This document shows, piece by piece, positions 53,000 to 64,000 of a stretch of DNA of 64,000 nucleotides. The stretch is from Antedon mediterranea (lineage: Eukaryota > Echinodermata > Crinoidea > Comatulida > Antedonidae): contig NC_092673.1 of the NCBI RefSeq assembly GCF_964355755.1, positions 32,931,648-32,995,647 of the forward strand, written 5' to 3'. Under the pieces are notes generated by a model. It saw only the letters and a program-made list of their open reading frames with translations. It was not told where the DNA came from and searched no databases. Numbering within the stretch: the stretch's first letter is position 1; each line of letters starts with the position of its first letter. The position numbers and the translations under genes are program-made.

Positions 53000-53023
53000 A
53001 GTAGTAGTAGTAGTAGTAGTAGT
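53000..53023 (+). repeat. (TAG)n microsatellite
   Basis: Eight or so uninterrupted AGT units. Confidence 0.9.
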
Positions 53024-53329
53024 TTTAGTGGCGGGGTAAATGTGTATCCCGGATGTTCAGGGTCGTGATAGATACGGATGGGGATCTCTCGGAGACTAGG
53101 CGAAAGGGATAAAATGGGTACATAAAATGTTATTTGGTTTTATATGCACCGCACACTGTATGAAAAAAGCAATCCCATACACCTTCGGGTGATGTTTTTG
53201 TGACCACATTTTTTACTGTAAACAAAATTAATTTGTGTCACGTGAAAAACAAATTAATATTACTTTTTCGTACTGTGGTTAAATGTGACTAGAAGCAGAA
53301 CGCATTCTCAATCAAATTTGCGTGGTATA

Positions 53330-54720
53330 ATTAGACCTATAAATACTGATATCGGAAACTTCTGGATTCTTTGTAATAATGTTAATTAATTATTAGAATC
53401 GAGACAAAAAATCAGATGAGTAATTATTCGATGAAAACTCTGTGAAGATGTTATGTGTGTATACAGTTGTTTAAATGATATCACACGTGATTCATGTTTG
53501 CGTTTACTCTGCCTGATTATAAATCTAACTAACAAACAGATACGAATTCGTTTTCGGCAACTTCTGTATCCTGTCAAGTGTATAACAAAATATAAGAAAA
53601 TTAATGAAAAAAGGAGTAATACAGTATTCATATATGTAAAAATGTTACTTATGAACTGTAACGACATTTACAAGTTAAATAATACGATTTTATGTAATAT
53701 GAGATAATATGAATGTGAATAAAAGTGGTGTTTGCGCCACAAAAGAGAAAAAAAACAAACTTCTGTATTCTTTGCAACAATATAGTGTTTCCTAACTTGT
53801 TTGATTTGTTCAAAATATGGGATAACCTTTAACTTCTCTGTTTATGTTTGCTTAAAATCTTGAATAATGTTGCTGATTACACTCAGATTGACATATATTA
53901 TCATCTTCACGAAAATCCCCCAAAAGTTTTATTAGATAGATCATTACACAACACACCACATTACTTAATTAGGTTATTGCAGTGTGTAAAGCGAAAACAG
54001 AGGCACCAATCAAATTACAGCTGTTCTAAAAGCGTCTGTTCAATAAAGTTATTATATACGTCATTAAGGCAGCCAATCAAATGGGATTATGTTTAATACG
54101 TCAGTAAGCATCATCAAGATAATTATTATTTTCTGTAACAATTTATTTCAGTTTTGGCGAAATAAAGCATGTGAATAAGCATTCATTCGATAATGTAATG
54201 TGTATACTGTAAAATATCGTTTTGATTACAAATCTAGCATAATTATGCTATGTACCATAATTTTTACGTATCTAGCATATTTTGGAAAAATGTCTAGCTT
54301 AAAGTGGCATATTTCTGGAAATTCAATTGGCAAGCATTCTCTTATTTAAGTATTTTTTTCAGAAAAAATACAATTTCACACAAATTTGCACTTTAAACTT
54401 TAACATGTTTGATAACCTATCCTTTCCCATCGTACTACGGTATGATTACGTAACAAAGGTGGAAAGGAGATCCGTTATATAACCTTATCCAGCACTCTTA
54501 TGAAAATGTTTGGTTTACTGTTTACGCATGGCCTATCATAACTACAAAAATGATAGGCAGAGTTTTTTGTTTAATTCAATAAAAAAATGTGTTGTTCCAA
54601 ATAAATATTATTATTATTATTATATTTTCAAGCAAAGAGAATTATTTAATTCCCTCCGAGGTTTTTTGGTCTACTCACTACTTACTGCTTCATACTAATG
54701 TAATATAATGGTGCTATGAG
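53330..54720 (+). repeat. Large repeat unit 1
   Basis: Blocks in order: B (near 53395-53570), C (TTACACTCAGATTGACATATATTATC, about 53875-53960), D with two CCAAT boxes (54006, 54073), E (TCTAGCATAATTATGCTA-like, about 54230-54310), F (GATAACCTATCC ... TTTACGCATGG, about 54410-54530). No ORF with a domain. It is followed by the foldback element. Confidence 0.7.
54006..54077 (+). promoter_or_regulatory. Paired CCAAT boxes with CRE-like TACGTCA, unit 1
   Basis: CCAATCAAATT at 54006 and CCAATCAAATG at 54073 flank TACGTCATT (54057). The pair is kept in units 2 (56940, 56979), 3 (59484, 59525, with CACGTCA at 59509) and 4 (61063, 61102). The CRE-like word is lost in units 2 and 4. The function is inferred. 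Confidence 0.45.
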
Positions 54721-54749
54721 GTTTCTGATTTGTAATAAAGACTCTTACT

Positions 54750-55514
54750 TATGGAACGCCGTTTACGCAACATTTCGATGATATGAATTTTATGACGCGA
54801 TATGTGAATGAAATGCATCGATATGAATTGAATGGCGTGATATATGAATGAAATGTTTTGAATTGAATGCTTTGAATTGAATGTTTTGAATGAAATGTTT
54901 TGAATGAAATGTTTTGAATTAAATGTTTTGAATGAAATGTTTGAATTGAATTGAAAAGTCAAACTATTGGCGGCGTATGTCATTCCCGCTCGCGATTTTT
55001 TTTCAACCTCTTAATAGGCCTAAGCATGGGTACCCTCATCTCCTTTCAACGCTGTCATCAATATGAATCCTTTACAGAGACTCCCTAACAGACCTGAAAC
55101 ATTGGAATACATATTTCCGAACCCAGGTCTGTTAGGATTCTCTGTAAAGGCAGCGTGGAAGAAAGGAGATGAGGGTACCCAGGCTTAGGCCTGTAAGAGG
55201 TTGAGAAAATAATCGCGAGCGAGAATGACATACGCCACCAATAGTTTGACTTTTCAATTCAATTCAAACATTTCATTCAAAACATTTCATTCAAAACATT
55301 TCATTTAAAACATTTCATTCAAAACATTTCATTCAAAACATTTCATTCAAAACATTTCATTCAAAACATTTCATTCAAAATATTCAATTCAAAGCATTCA
55401 ATTCAAAACATTTCATTCATATATCGCACCATTTAATTCATATCGATGCATTTCATTCACATATCGCGTCATAAAATTCATATCATCGAAATGTTGCGTA
55501 AACGGCGTTCCATA
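54750..55514. mobile_element. Foldback element, 765 bp, TSD CTTACT
   Basis: TATGGAACGCCGTTTACG at 54750 is mirrored at 55514. The arms of about 340 bases are nearly exact complements and contain 14-base tandem modules of GAATGAAATGTTTT. The centre (about 55035-55170) continues the palindrome (GGTACCCTCATCTCCTTTC; CAGACCTG). CTTACT flanks both sides (54744-54749, 55515-55520). No ORF. Confidence 0.88.
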
Positions 55515-55654
55515 CTTACTCGCTTGACTGTCGTAACACATATATTGTTTATTCAGTATAATCAGTACAATATACAACTACAAGTATAAGGATAAGGATA
55601 AGAAACACAGAGGATCAGTGATGCTGTTGGTGAGATGTGAGTGTAGGTGTTCTT

Positions 55655-55762
55655 CTGGAGAAGTAGCTGTGAGGTGTGTGCTCCGTGAGGTGGCTGTAAG
55701 GTGTGTGCTCCGTGAGGTGGCTGTAAGGTGTGTGCTCCGTGAGGTGGCTGTAAGGTGTGTCT
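55655..55762 (+). repeat. 27-bp minisatellite, about four units
   Basis: GTGAGGTGGCTGTAAGGTGT followed by GTGCTCC repeats about four times with few changes. Confidence 0.9.
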
Positions 55763-56149
55763 GGGCTCTTCTGAAACTTGGGGGTATATTGGCTCAGTTC
55801 ATTTGCATATGTCATTACGTCATTTTAGAGGTTACTGATTGGTCCTAAGTTGATCCAGGGGTGTTTAGGTGGGAATGATTGATCATATCTGGGGAGGTTA
55901 CAATGATGATTTGGCCCTGTCGAGTCTCTGCTAAAAACTGTCAATATCTAATTGTTTTACGATGGGAACGGTTAGGAAGGTCAAATAAACTGTTTACTTT
56001 TGGGGTTTAATTATTAACTAAATGGACTAAATGTACTTTTGAAACATCTGGACAAACTCTCCTTTGGACTTTCTGGGCCAAGTTTGTGAACTTATTTGAA
56101 TTATGATACAAAGGTTGATTTCTCAATTATAAAAGTATATCATTATATT

Positions 56150-57860
56150 ACACTAACACAATAATACACACACAGAGAACGTGATTCTAATTCAAAAAGC
56201 AGAATTCAGTTTTCAAATCAAATCACCAAACAGTTTTAGTTAGTATACGATTATTGTTTATGATCATATATTTTATATCTAAGCCTATCTTAGTAGTAAA
56301 AACAGAAATATATTCGTATTTAATCACCCACCCACCTTAAGGCTTATCGCATGCTTATTTCGCTCAACATGAAATAATTCGTTACAGAAAATTGTCGTAT
56401 TGGATTAGGACTTTTACCCTTTTTACCATTTTTTCTGATAAATAAAGTACAATATTTCGTTTTGGTCGTCTTTGTCATGTTTTGTAATGATGTTGGTTGA
56501 TTAGAACAAGAAAACAGATGAACTATCAATCGGTGAAAACTCAGCAAATATGTCTGTATAAAGTTGATATGTATTGAAATTACATCGCGTGTGATAATGT
56601 TTGCTTTTACTTTGGCTGATTAGAACCTGAACAACAAACTGACAAACTTGTGTCAACTTCTGCATGATTTGTAACAATGCTGGTTGCGTTGTTTGATTTG
56701 TTCAAAATATGTGATAACGTTGCATTTCTGTGTTAATGTTTGCTTAAAATGATATGGTTGTCGCTGATTACACTCAGATTGACATATATTATCATCATCA
56801 CGAAAATCCCCCAAAAGTTTTATTGATAAAAGATCATTACACATGTCATAATTAGGTTATTGCAGTGTAACAATAACAATAATCTAAATATCACCGATTC
56901 AACAAAGTTTAACAAGTTATAACAGCGAAAAAAGAGGCACCAATCAAATTATACCACATATACACGCCATTCAACCAGCCAATCAAATGAGACTACGTTT
57001 GCTGGTATCATCACCAAATTATTCTTTGTAGCGAATTATTTCATGTTATGCAAAATATGCACGTGAAAAAGCATTAAGAAAACAATCGTCCTAAACCTGA
57101 ATGCGATTTTGATTTTAAACTGAAAATACAGGCAACATAAATTCCACACATAGGCAAAGTGTTCGATAAAATATCCTTTTACATCTTACTACTACCTTAT
57201 AAATGGGGAGAACTTCTTCTCCTGGCCGGCACTTGTACTCCTCATGAATGCAGTATTTACCACCTCAAAGTTGATAGACTGTTTTTCAAACTCTACGATT
57301 TTGTACGTTATTTTTACTCTGTATTTTTCTTTCTAGAGTCCTCTTTTTAACCCTCTTCCCCTCAATATTGTTTTATTCTTTAATGCTCTCGTTATCATCA
57401 TGGTCAAATTTAGTACTTGTTTTATGCACGGTGGAAACCATCCCGATGATGATTTCCATTACTTTTATTTTATCTTACTCGTCACTTTATTTCGTTGTTT
57501 TCGTTTGTTTTATGTTTATTTTTAGGTTTATCTGTAATTAATAATATTAATTCGTGAAGATTTAGATAGCGACATATCTGCAATAGCGCTGTTAACTTTG
57601 ATGTTGCTCCTTTTCAACAACATTCTTCTCCTCAAAGGGTCCCCTCGTGTCAGTGCTTCCAACTACGGCGCAACCTCTTCTGTCCATGAGAGTCGTTGTC
57701 ATTGTTGTCTTAACATTGTTGAACTTTAAATATAAGACTTTGTATTTATACATAGTACATATAAACATACAAGCATAGAGAAATTATGTTTTTTTTTATT
57801 CTGTTGATGTTTTTTGTCTCCTCACTACCTAGGTCTACTGCTCTAACACAATAAACCAAT
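56150..57860 (+). repeat. Large repeat unit 2
   Basis: Blocks: A (GAACGTGATTCTAATTC, about 56178; TTAGTTAGTATACGATTATTG), B (GATTAGAACAAGAAAACAGATG, about 56498), C (about 56710-56850), D with CCAAT at 56940 and 56979, G (CTTCCCCTCAATATTG ... GAAACCATCCCGATGA, about 57350-57450). No coding region recognised. Confidence 0.7.
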
Positions 57861-60300
57861 AAAGCAAACACACGGAACTTAATTCTAATTCTAAAAGCAT
57901 TGTGTTCTGACTGAAGCTACCTCACGCATTAGTTAAAATTATATGGACAGCTCTTTTAAATGTGTTTGTGATTAGGAATTGTAAAAATTCATTTTCATGA
58001 ACTCTAAATGAAATAACACCACATGTGCACGTCAAGATCGTGACGTGTGTACGTATCTCTACATTTGTATGATATTTTCACTATTGCCATGTTTTAACCT
58101 TATGTAATTTTGTATTGCTTTTGCTGTGCTTGCTTTTGTATTTTACCCCTTGGTGTCGTACTGTTTGTATTTTACACATTTTATCGTATTTTTAATGTTT
58201 TTATATACGTGACCAGCAAGACTATTTTCGAGTGCTTGACGAAATAAAATAATTGAATTTAACTGAATAACAAGATACGTGCACGTCAAAATCGTGCGAT
58301 CGAAAATTATGTTATTATTATTATTAAATATTTCCAGATCCAAGTCTCCTTCAAGATTACCTTCACCGATTGTGTGAATGGTCACAGAGGTGGGGATTGG
58401 AACTCCGAGAAGTGTAAAATCTTAGGTATTACTCTTAAGAAAGCTCCTATTTTTTTTATTATACCTTTACTGATAATTGTATTCAAAGTGTTCCTATTCA
58501 AAAAGTTCTTGAGGTTTATGTTGACTCTAAACATAATTTTTCTGTTCATGTTAACGAAACCGTTAAAAGGTAAACCGTGTGTTGGAACTCAAGTGGAGAA
58601 ACTGTAAAGATCTCCATCCCAAACCAAAACTCTTTATCAGATGCTAATTCAACCTTCTCTTTATTTCGGTTCTGTTAATTATAACAATTAGTTTGGTTCA
58701 TGTCAATTGTATAGAAAGGTTCCATCATCGTTTCATGCGTTTTGATCTCTCACAAAACTGAGCCAATAAATTCAGATAAATGTTTACCTTGATCTTAACA
58801 TTCTTAATGATTCTGTACATAGTAATTTTGATTGTAATTTTAAGAACTAAACCCACATTTCATGTTCCTTTTGGGAGGGTGAATGTCTGTCTAAATGAAT
58901 TTTTTGGTAGATTGGGTAAATGTTTTCGCCATGGTTATTTCTTCTAAGAGAGCACTATTACAGTTACTGAGGGAGATTAAAAGCACATTCTCAATAACAA
59001 GTTGCGTGGTATAATCACAACTTTAGGACTGATAAAAAAAAACTTTTCGGTAACTTCTTGATGCTTTGTAATGATGTTTGTTGATTCTACTTTTTGGTTG
59101 AGTTATCATTTGGTGAACAAAATATATTAAAGTCTGTATAAAGTTGGTAGATTTTGAATATTAGGCCTATATCAACCCGTGATGAACGTTTGCTTCGATT
59201 GCAAAACTGATACAAATTCGTATGTTTTGCAACAATGCTGGTTACTTTGTTTGATTTGTTTCAAATGTGATAACGTTGCTTTTCTGTGTTAATGTTTACT
59301 TAATAGCCTTAGGTGTAGGTGTTGCGTCTGATTACACCCAGATTGGCATATATTAATAGCATTACAAGAAATCCCCCCAAAAGTTTTTATCGGAAAATTA
59401 CACAAGTTATAACTTGTTAATTGCAGTGCCATGTTAACAGACAGTAAGCTCTAATGTCACTGATTCTACCGAAAAAAAGGCAAGCCAATCAGATTGCAGC
59501 AAATAATTACACGTCATTCAAGCAGCCAATCAAATGAGAATGTGTTTGCTAGCATCAGCACGCATTATTAAGTTAATTATAATGTCTTTAACTGTTTCAT
59601 GTTGGAAGCACGTGAATAAGCATTCATGCGATAATAAAAATAACCGTTTAAACCTGGAATGAGTTTGTTTTATTTAAAAAAAGCCAACATAACAGTTCAG
59701 ACAAAATGTATAACACTTATTATTATATGGATATGCACCAACCACCACAAAATATACTACGGTGTTACGACTTAAAAACAGTAGAGATACCGTAAATTCT
59801 TCTCCTGCACTTGTACTATGTTGAGTTGTGGTGAACTGTATACTCGCATGTCGTATTCAAATCAACTTCAAAGGTGATCGACAAAGCCTTCAAATCCAAC
59901 AGTTGTTTACGATCTTTTTTCGCTGGTTTTTTCCACTTTTTTTCCACTCCTCATTTTAAACTTTTAAAAGGAGTATAATTCACCCCCAACCTTCTTCCCC
60001 TCAACATTATTTTCTTCTATAGCGTTCTATTTATCGTCATGTTCAAATTAGTTTCAGTGACTTTTTTAAAATAAAGTGCCGAAAGCCATCCCTTGATTTT
60101 GTTTAGTCGTCACACATCACGTTTTCGTTTGTTTGGAATTATTTGGCAGGCACTTTTGTTTTTATTTTTTATGGTTTAGTTTAATTTTGTCTGCATTATT
60201 GTCGTCGTCCTTTTTGTCGTAAGATCAAAATATATATTTACAAGCATAGAGAAATTATTTATTTATTCATGTTTTTTTGACTCCTCACTATACTTAATGC
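57860..60300 (+). repeat. Large repeat unit 3
   Basis: A-like start (GGAACTTAATTCTAATTCTAAAAG, about 57873), then about 1.1 kb not shared with the other units (58000-58980), then B (about 59000-59130), C (about 59250-59400), D with CCAAT at 59484 and 59525 and CACGTCA between, and G (about 59990-60110). Confidence 0.65.
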
Positions 60301-62200
60301 TTCCTACTAACAAAATAAACCAATAAATCACACACAGAACGTGATTCTAATTCTAAAAGAACAATTTATTTTTCAAATCAAATCAACAAACAGTTTTAGT
60401 TAGTATACGATTATTGTTTATGATCATATATTTTAAAATATATCTAAGCCTATCTTAGTAGTAGTAAAAACAGAAATATTTTCGCATTTAATCACATGAA
60501 TTCTTATTTCGCTCAACATGAAATAATTCGTTAAACAAAATTGTCGTATTCGATAAGGACGTTTACCGTTGAGTATATTTTTGTGATAAATAAAGTACAA
60601 TATCTCGTTTTGGCCGTCTTTGGCATGTTTTGTAATGATGTTGGTTGATTAGAACAAGAAGACAGATGAACTATCAAACGTTGACAGCTCTGCAAATAAT
60701 GTCTGTATAAAGTTGATATGTTGAAATTATATTGCGTGTGATCAATGTTTGCGGCTGATTAAAACCTGAACACAAACGCACTGACAAACTTTTGTCAACT
60801 TCTGCATGCTTTGCAACAATGCTAGTTGCTTTGTTTGATTTATTCAAAATATGTGATAACGTTGAATTTCTGTGTTAATGTTTACTTAAAATGATATGGT
60901 TGTAGCTAATTACACTCAGATTGACATATATTATCATCATCACGAAAATCCCCCAAAAGTTTTATTAGATAGAAGATCATTACACAGGTCATACTTAGAT
61001 TATTGCAGTGTAAAGTCAGCAGACAGTAAAGTTTATAGATATATAAGAGGATAGAAGAGGCACCAATCAAATTTTAGCAAATATACACAACATTCAAACA
61101 GCCAATCAAATGAGACTAGATTTAAGAAATTAGTATGCCTCATCAGGAGAATTATTTCTTGTATCGGATTATTTAGGTTTGGTCAAAATAAGCATTCATG
61201 CGAACAAATATCGTTTTGATTTTAACCCATAGTGAGCAAATCTAGCATAATTATGCTATCTAGCATAATTTTGATCCATCTAGCAATAATTCTAAACATA
61301 ATTTTTGAACATCTAGCATAATCTGGCATAAATCCATTTGCCAAGCATATTTCCCTTTTTCCTTTCTATGGTTTCTTTGGTGAAGATTAGGTATAATTTT
61401 GTCCAGAATCGTCTGGCACAATGTTGTGCTGCCGCCTAGTTTCCATCGCCGGCCACCATATTTTAACACAAAATACATACAATTTCACACAAATGTACAC
61501 TTTAAACGTATTGATAGGCCTATACAGCACCACTATCAAAAGGGTTTGATAACCTATCTTTTCCAATGGTTTGATTGCTTAACAATGGTGGCTGGGAGAT
61601 ACTATACCTATGGCACGCCAGGACGGACATAACTATGTCAAGTTGACCTTGTGCCATATATACCCTTTTCCGGCATGCAGTGTACTCTTATGAAAGTTGT
61701 GGTTCACCGTTTACGCATGGCGTATGTAACTAAACTTAAAAAGTGATAAATGTACTTTTTTCTACTCTGGTTTTCTCTCCCTTCCTTCCTACTTCCTTTA
61801 ACAAATTGTATCATCCCACCACCGTCTTTTCCCTCAACATGATTATCTTCTATAGCGTTCTATTTATCGTCATGTTCAAATTTAGTTTCAGTGACTTGTT
61901 TATAACACAGCAGAAACCATCCCGACCATCATTGTTATTATATGTTACTCGTCAACTCATTTCGTTGTTTTCGTTCTTATTTATGCAGTCGGATTGTGTT
62001 TTCAGCTTTTTAAAGGTTTATCTGTCAATTTTGTCTGCATTTTCCCGTCGTCATAATTAACATGGTAAAACTTTAATCCTGTTACTTTGTATTTATACAA
62101 ATCTAAATATAAATTTATAGTAATGCATTCATTTAATTTTCTACATGGTTTTTTTTCTACTCACTAGTTACTGCTTCATACTAACACAATAAAACACACA
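60300..62200 (+). repeat. Large repeat unit 4
   Basis: A (about 60335), B (about 60645), C (about 60850-60990), D with CCAAT at 61063 and 61102, E (about 61240-61335), F (about 61545-61720) and G (about 61780-61930). Together with unit 1 this gives the full block order A-B-C-D-E-F-G. Confidence 0.7.
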
Positions 62201-64000
62201 CGTAGAACGTTATTCTAATTCTAAAAGCACAAGTTATTTTTCAAACCAAATCACCAAACAACATAGTTTATAAGATTATTGTTTCTGAGTATATATTTTA
62301 AAATACTAAAGTAATAGGCTTACCACTAATTTGAACCTATGGTCAGTACACGTAGTAACAACACATCACCTAAACTACAGCATTTCGATTAATTACGGTA
62401 GGCTAGTTATACATTTATCATTAAAGCAAATTTGAATATAGTAATATACTGGCTGTTATGATGATACACCAGAGGTAAAGTAAAACAGCGATCTCTAGTC
62501 TAAGTTCTAGACGTACGGCAATTCGGCTTAATTAATAATAAGAAAAGAAAACCATTTTGGCATATATGGCGTGCCATAACTATACTATATTTAAAAAAAA
62601 CTTCCGCTGATGGCGCTACGTAAAAATTAATGACAAACAATAACTGGCAAGATCGACTATAAGCGATCTCACGAGGAAACAGTAATAATAATATCATTAT
62701 TGTTCATAAATCCTTCAATGAACTGGCAAAGCTTAACTAATTGCAAACATTTATCAAAAATAGTTAAAAATTGTTACTTATTTTTCTCAAAGTCATTAAA
62801 ATGAATACAGTATTTCTAAACAGAGAATTAAAAGCATAAGTCTACTACAAACTTAGAAACATTACATTATGCACATTAACACATTAAACGAAAGAATAAT
62901 TATTATACAATAATATAAGTAATCTACAATATGTAGGTATACATTAAAAATAATACAATATCACAATGCAACTATATTAGCCTACAACTATACAATATTA
63001 CCATTACACCATTAAAAAAATATTAATTACGAAAATTATAAGAAAAAACAACGAACTCAAATTATGTTAATCAAATGTAAAAACAACATTAAAAAATATA
63101 TTTTGTTAATTCACCATGGCAAGTTAACTAATACTAATGATATACGAATTGTACAATAAATGTGAATGGATATAATTGCAAGTGGATACAACGTACGAGT
63201 GTGGATAATGGTAATAATATACGAGAGATTTAATAATGCGAGTGAATGATTATTACACAATTATATGCGAACAAATTATTTATTTTTCTAATTCTAAATT
63301 TAAATTTGTATTAAAAAATATATTCATACATTCATTCATTTATTCAATAATATGTAGGCCACTGGCTCAAGTACAATAATATAAAATAATTAAAATATAC
63401 ATTTAAATTTGAGTAGTGGTAACAGCAAAATAACTATTTCTCTTTTTATATGCGAAAAAGGTTTACTATAGACGTTGTTCCAATGTAATATATAATGCTA
63501 ACATTACTTAATGCTACACAATTTGCACAGTAATATTATTGAAAACATTCATCACTGAATTAGATAATGACGATACAAAAAATAAGTTCATTAAAATGTT
63601 TTAATGAAAAATATAATTGTGATATGGCAATGATCAAATTAAAACGCAAGGATATGCCGTCAAATGTTATATTTAATTGTTCTTAACTGTTATAGGTGTC
63701 GTGTTTTTAAATTGTATTGTTCTGATGATCACTAATGATCAGCTTCAGTTGGATGGACCACCTTCATAATAAGTAAACATTGATATATTACCTGTATTAG
63801 GATTATATAATAGTGTATTATGGATAGTGTATTATGGATTATGCATTTAAATAATGTATTATAAGTTTCAAAATTATCACTACCTAAGTATTTAGTACTT
63901 CACTACATTAAAATACAGTTGTAAAATTCAATTTATGATACTATCCCCATCTCAATAGAAAGCGATTGTACTACGATGGCCAAATCTGCCCGGATCTTGC
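62201..64000. other. AT-rich end of window, resembles GTPase 3' flank
   Basis: Begins with block A (GAACGTTATTCTAATTCTAAAAG at about 62207). About 950 bases on, GTGAATGGATATAATTGCAAG, TACGAGTGTGGATA and GCGAGTGAATGA resemble 27945-28060. No ORF with a domain. Confidence 0.45.

Overview
The window looks like a gene-poor, repeat-dense piece of an animal nuclear genome: introns with GT/AG ends, AT-rich DNA, and many non-LTR retrotransposons, foldback elements and MITEs. The frequent TAGGCCTA-type words, the resemblance of a 5S-derived sequence near 49.9-50.0 kb to echinoderm 5S rRNA (from memory), and a GVIN/URGCP-type giant GTPase gene together suggest a marine deuterostome invertebrate, possibly an echinoderm. 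The species cannot be named from the sequence alone.

Layout. 1-8.7 kb: a Ty3/gypsy LTR retrotransposon on the minus strand (5' LTR, PBS, gag with an N-terminal helix-hairpin-helix, a gag/pol -1 frameshift site, pol running off the left edge), split by a 5'-truncated L1/Tx1-like LINE with a 12-bp target-site duplication. 9-11.4 kb: a LINE ORF1 relic and a broken GVIN-like GTPase paralogue. 13.7-22 kb: a CR1/Jockey-like LINE on the minus strand whose endonuclease is interrupted by a 3.1-kb DNA transposon. That transposon has 16-bp TIRs and a 3-bp TSD and carries a spliced seven-exon gene of a family I cannot name. A decayed hAT element follows. 23.7-27 kb: LINE relic, a 0.94-kb inverted-repeat element, and a dispersed hairpin plus GTCG/GTCT repeat in three copies. 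28.4-33.2 kb: the only intact large host gene, a GVIN-like very large GTPase on the minus strand in one long coding exon.

33.6-49 kb: no convincing host gene. It holds foldback elements, TTAA-flanked MITEs with TIR TTAAAGATGTATTGTCCC, tRNA-derived repeats and minisatellites. 49.1-52.7 kb: a nest in which a TTAA MITE is split by a Helitron-like repeat, which contains a 5S-headed SINE, a LINE with endonuclease and partial RT, and a hammerhead-ribozyme-like motif. 48.5-62.2 kb: diverged copies of a multi-kilobase repeat unit carrying paired CCAAT boxes, interrupted at 54.75-55.5 kb by a near-palindromic foldback element with a 6-bp TSD. 62.2-64 kb: AT-rich DNA that weakly resembles the 3' flank of the GTPase gene.

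How the parts relate. The two GVIN-like genes lie on the same strand about 17 kb apart. Both have a 3' splice acceptor a few bases before the start codon, so they look like DNA-level duplicates, of which the left one is dead and mobile-element-riddled. The most unusual object is the 16,785-19,898 transposon with its intron-containing gene and helically spaced TGACGCG repeats.
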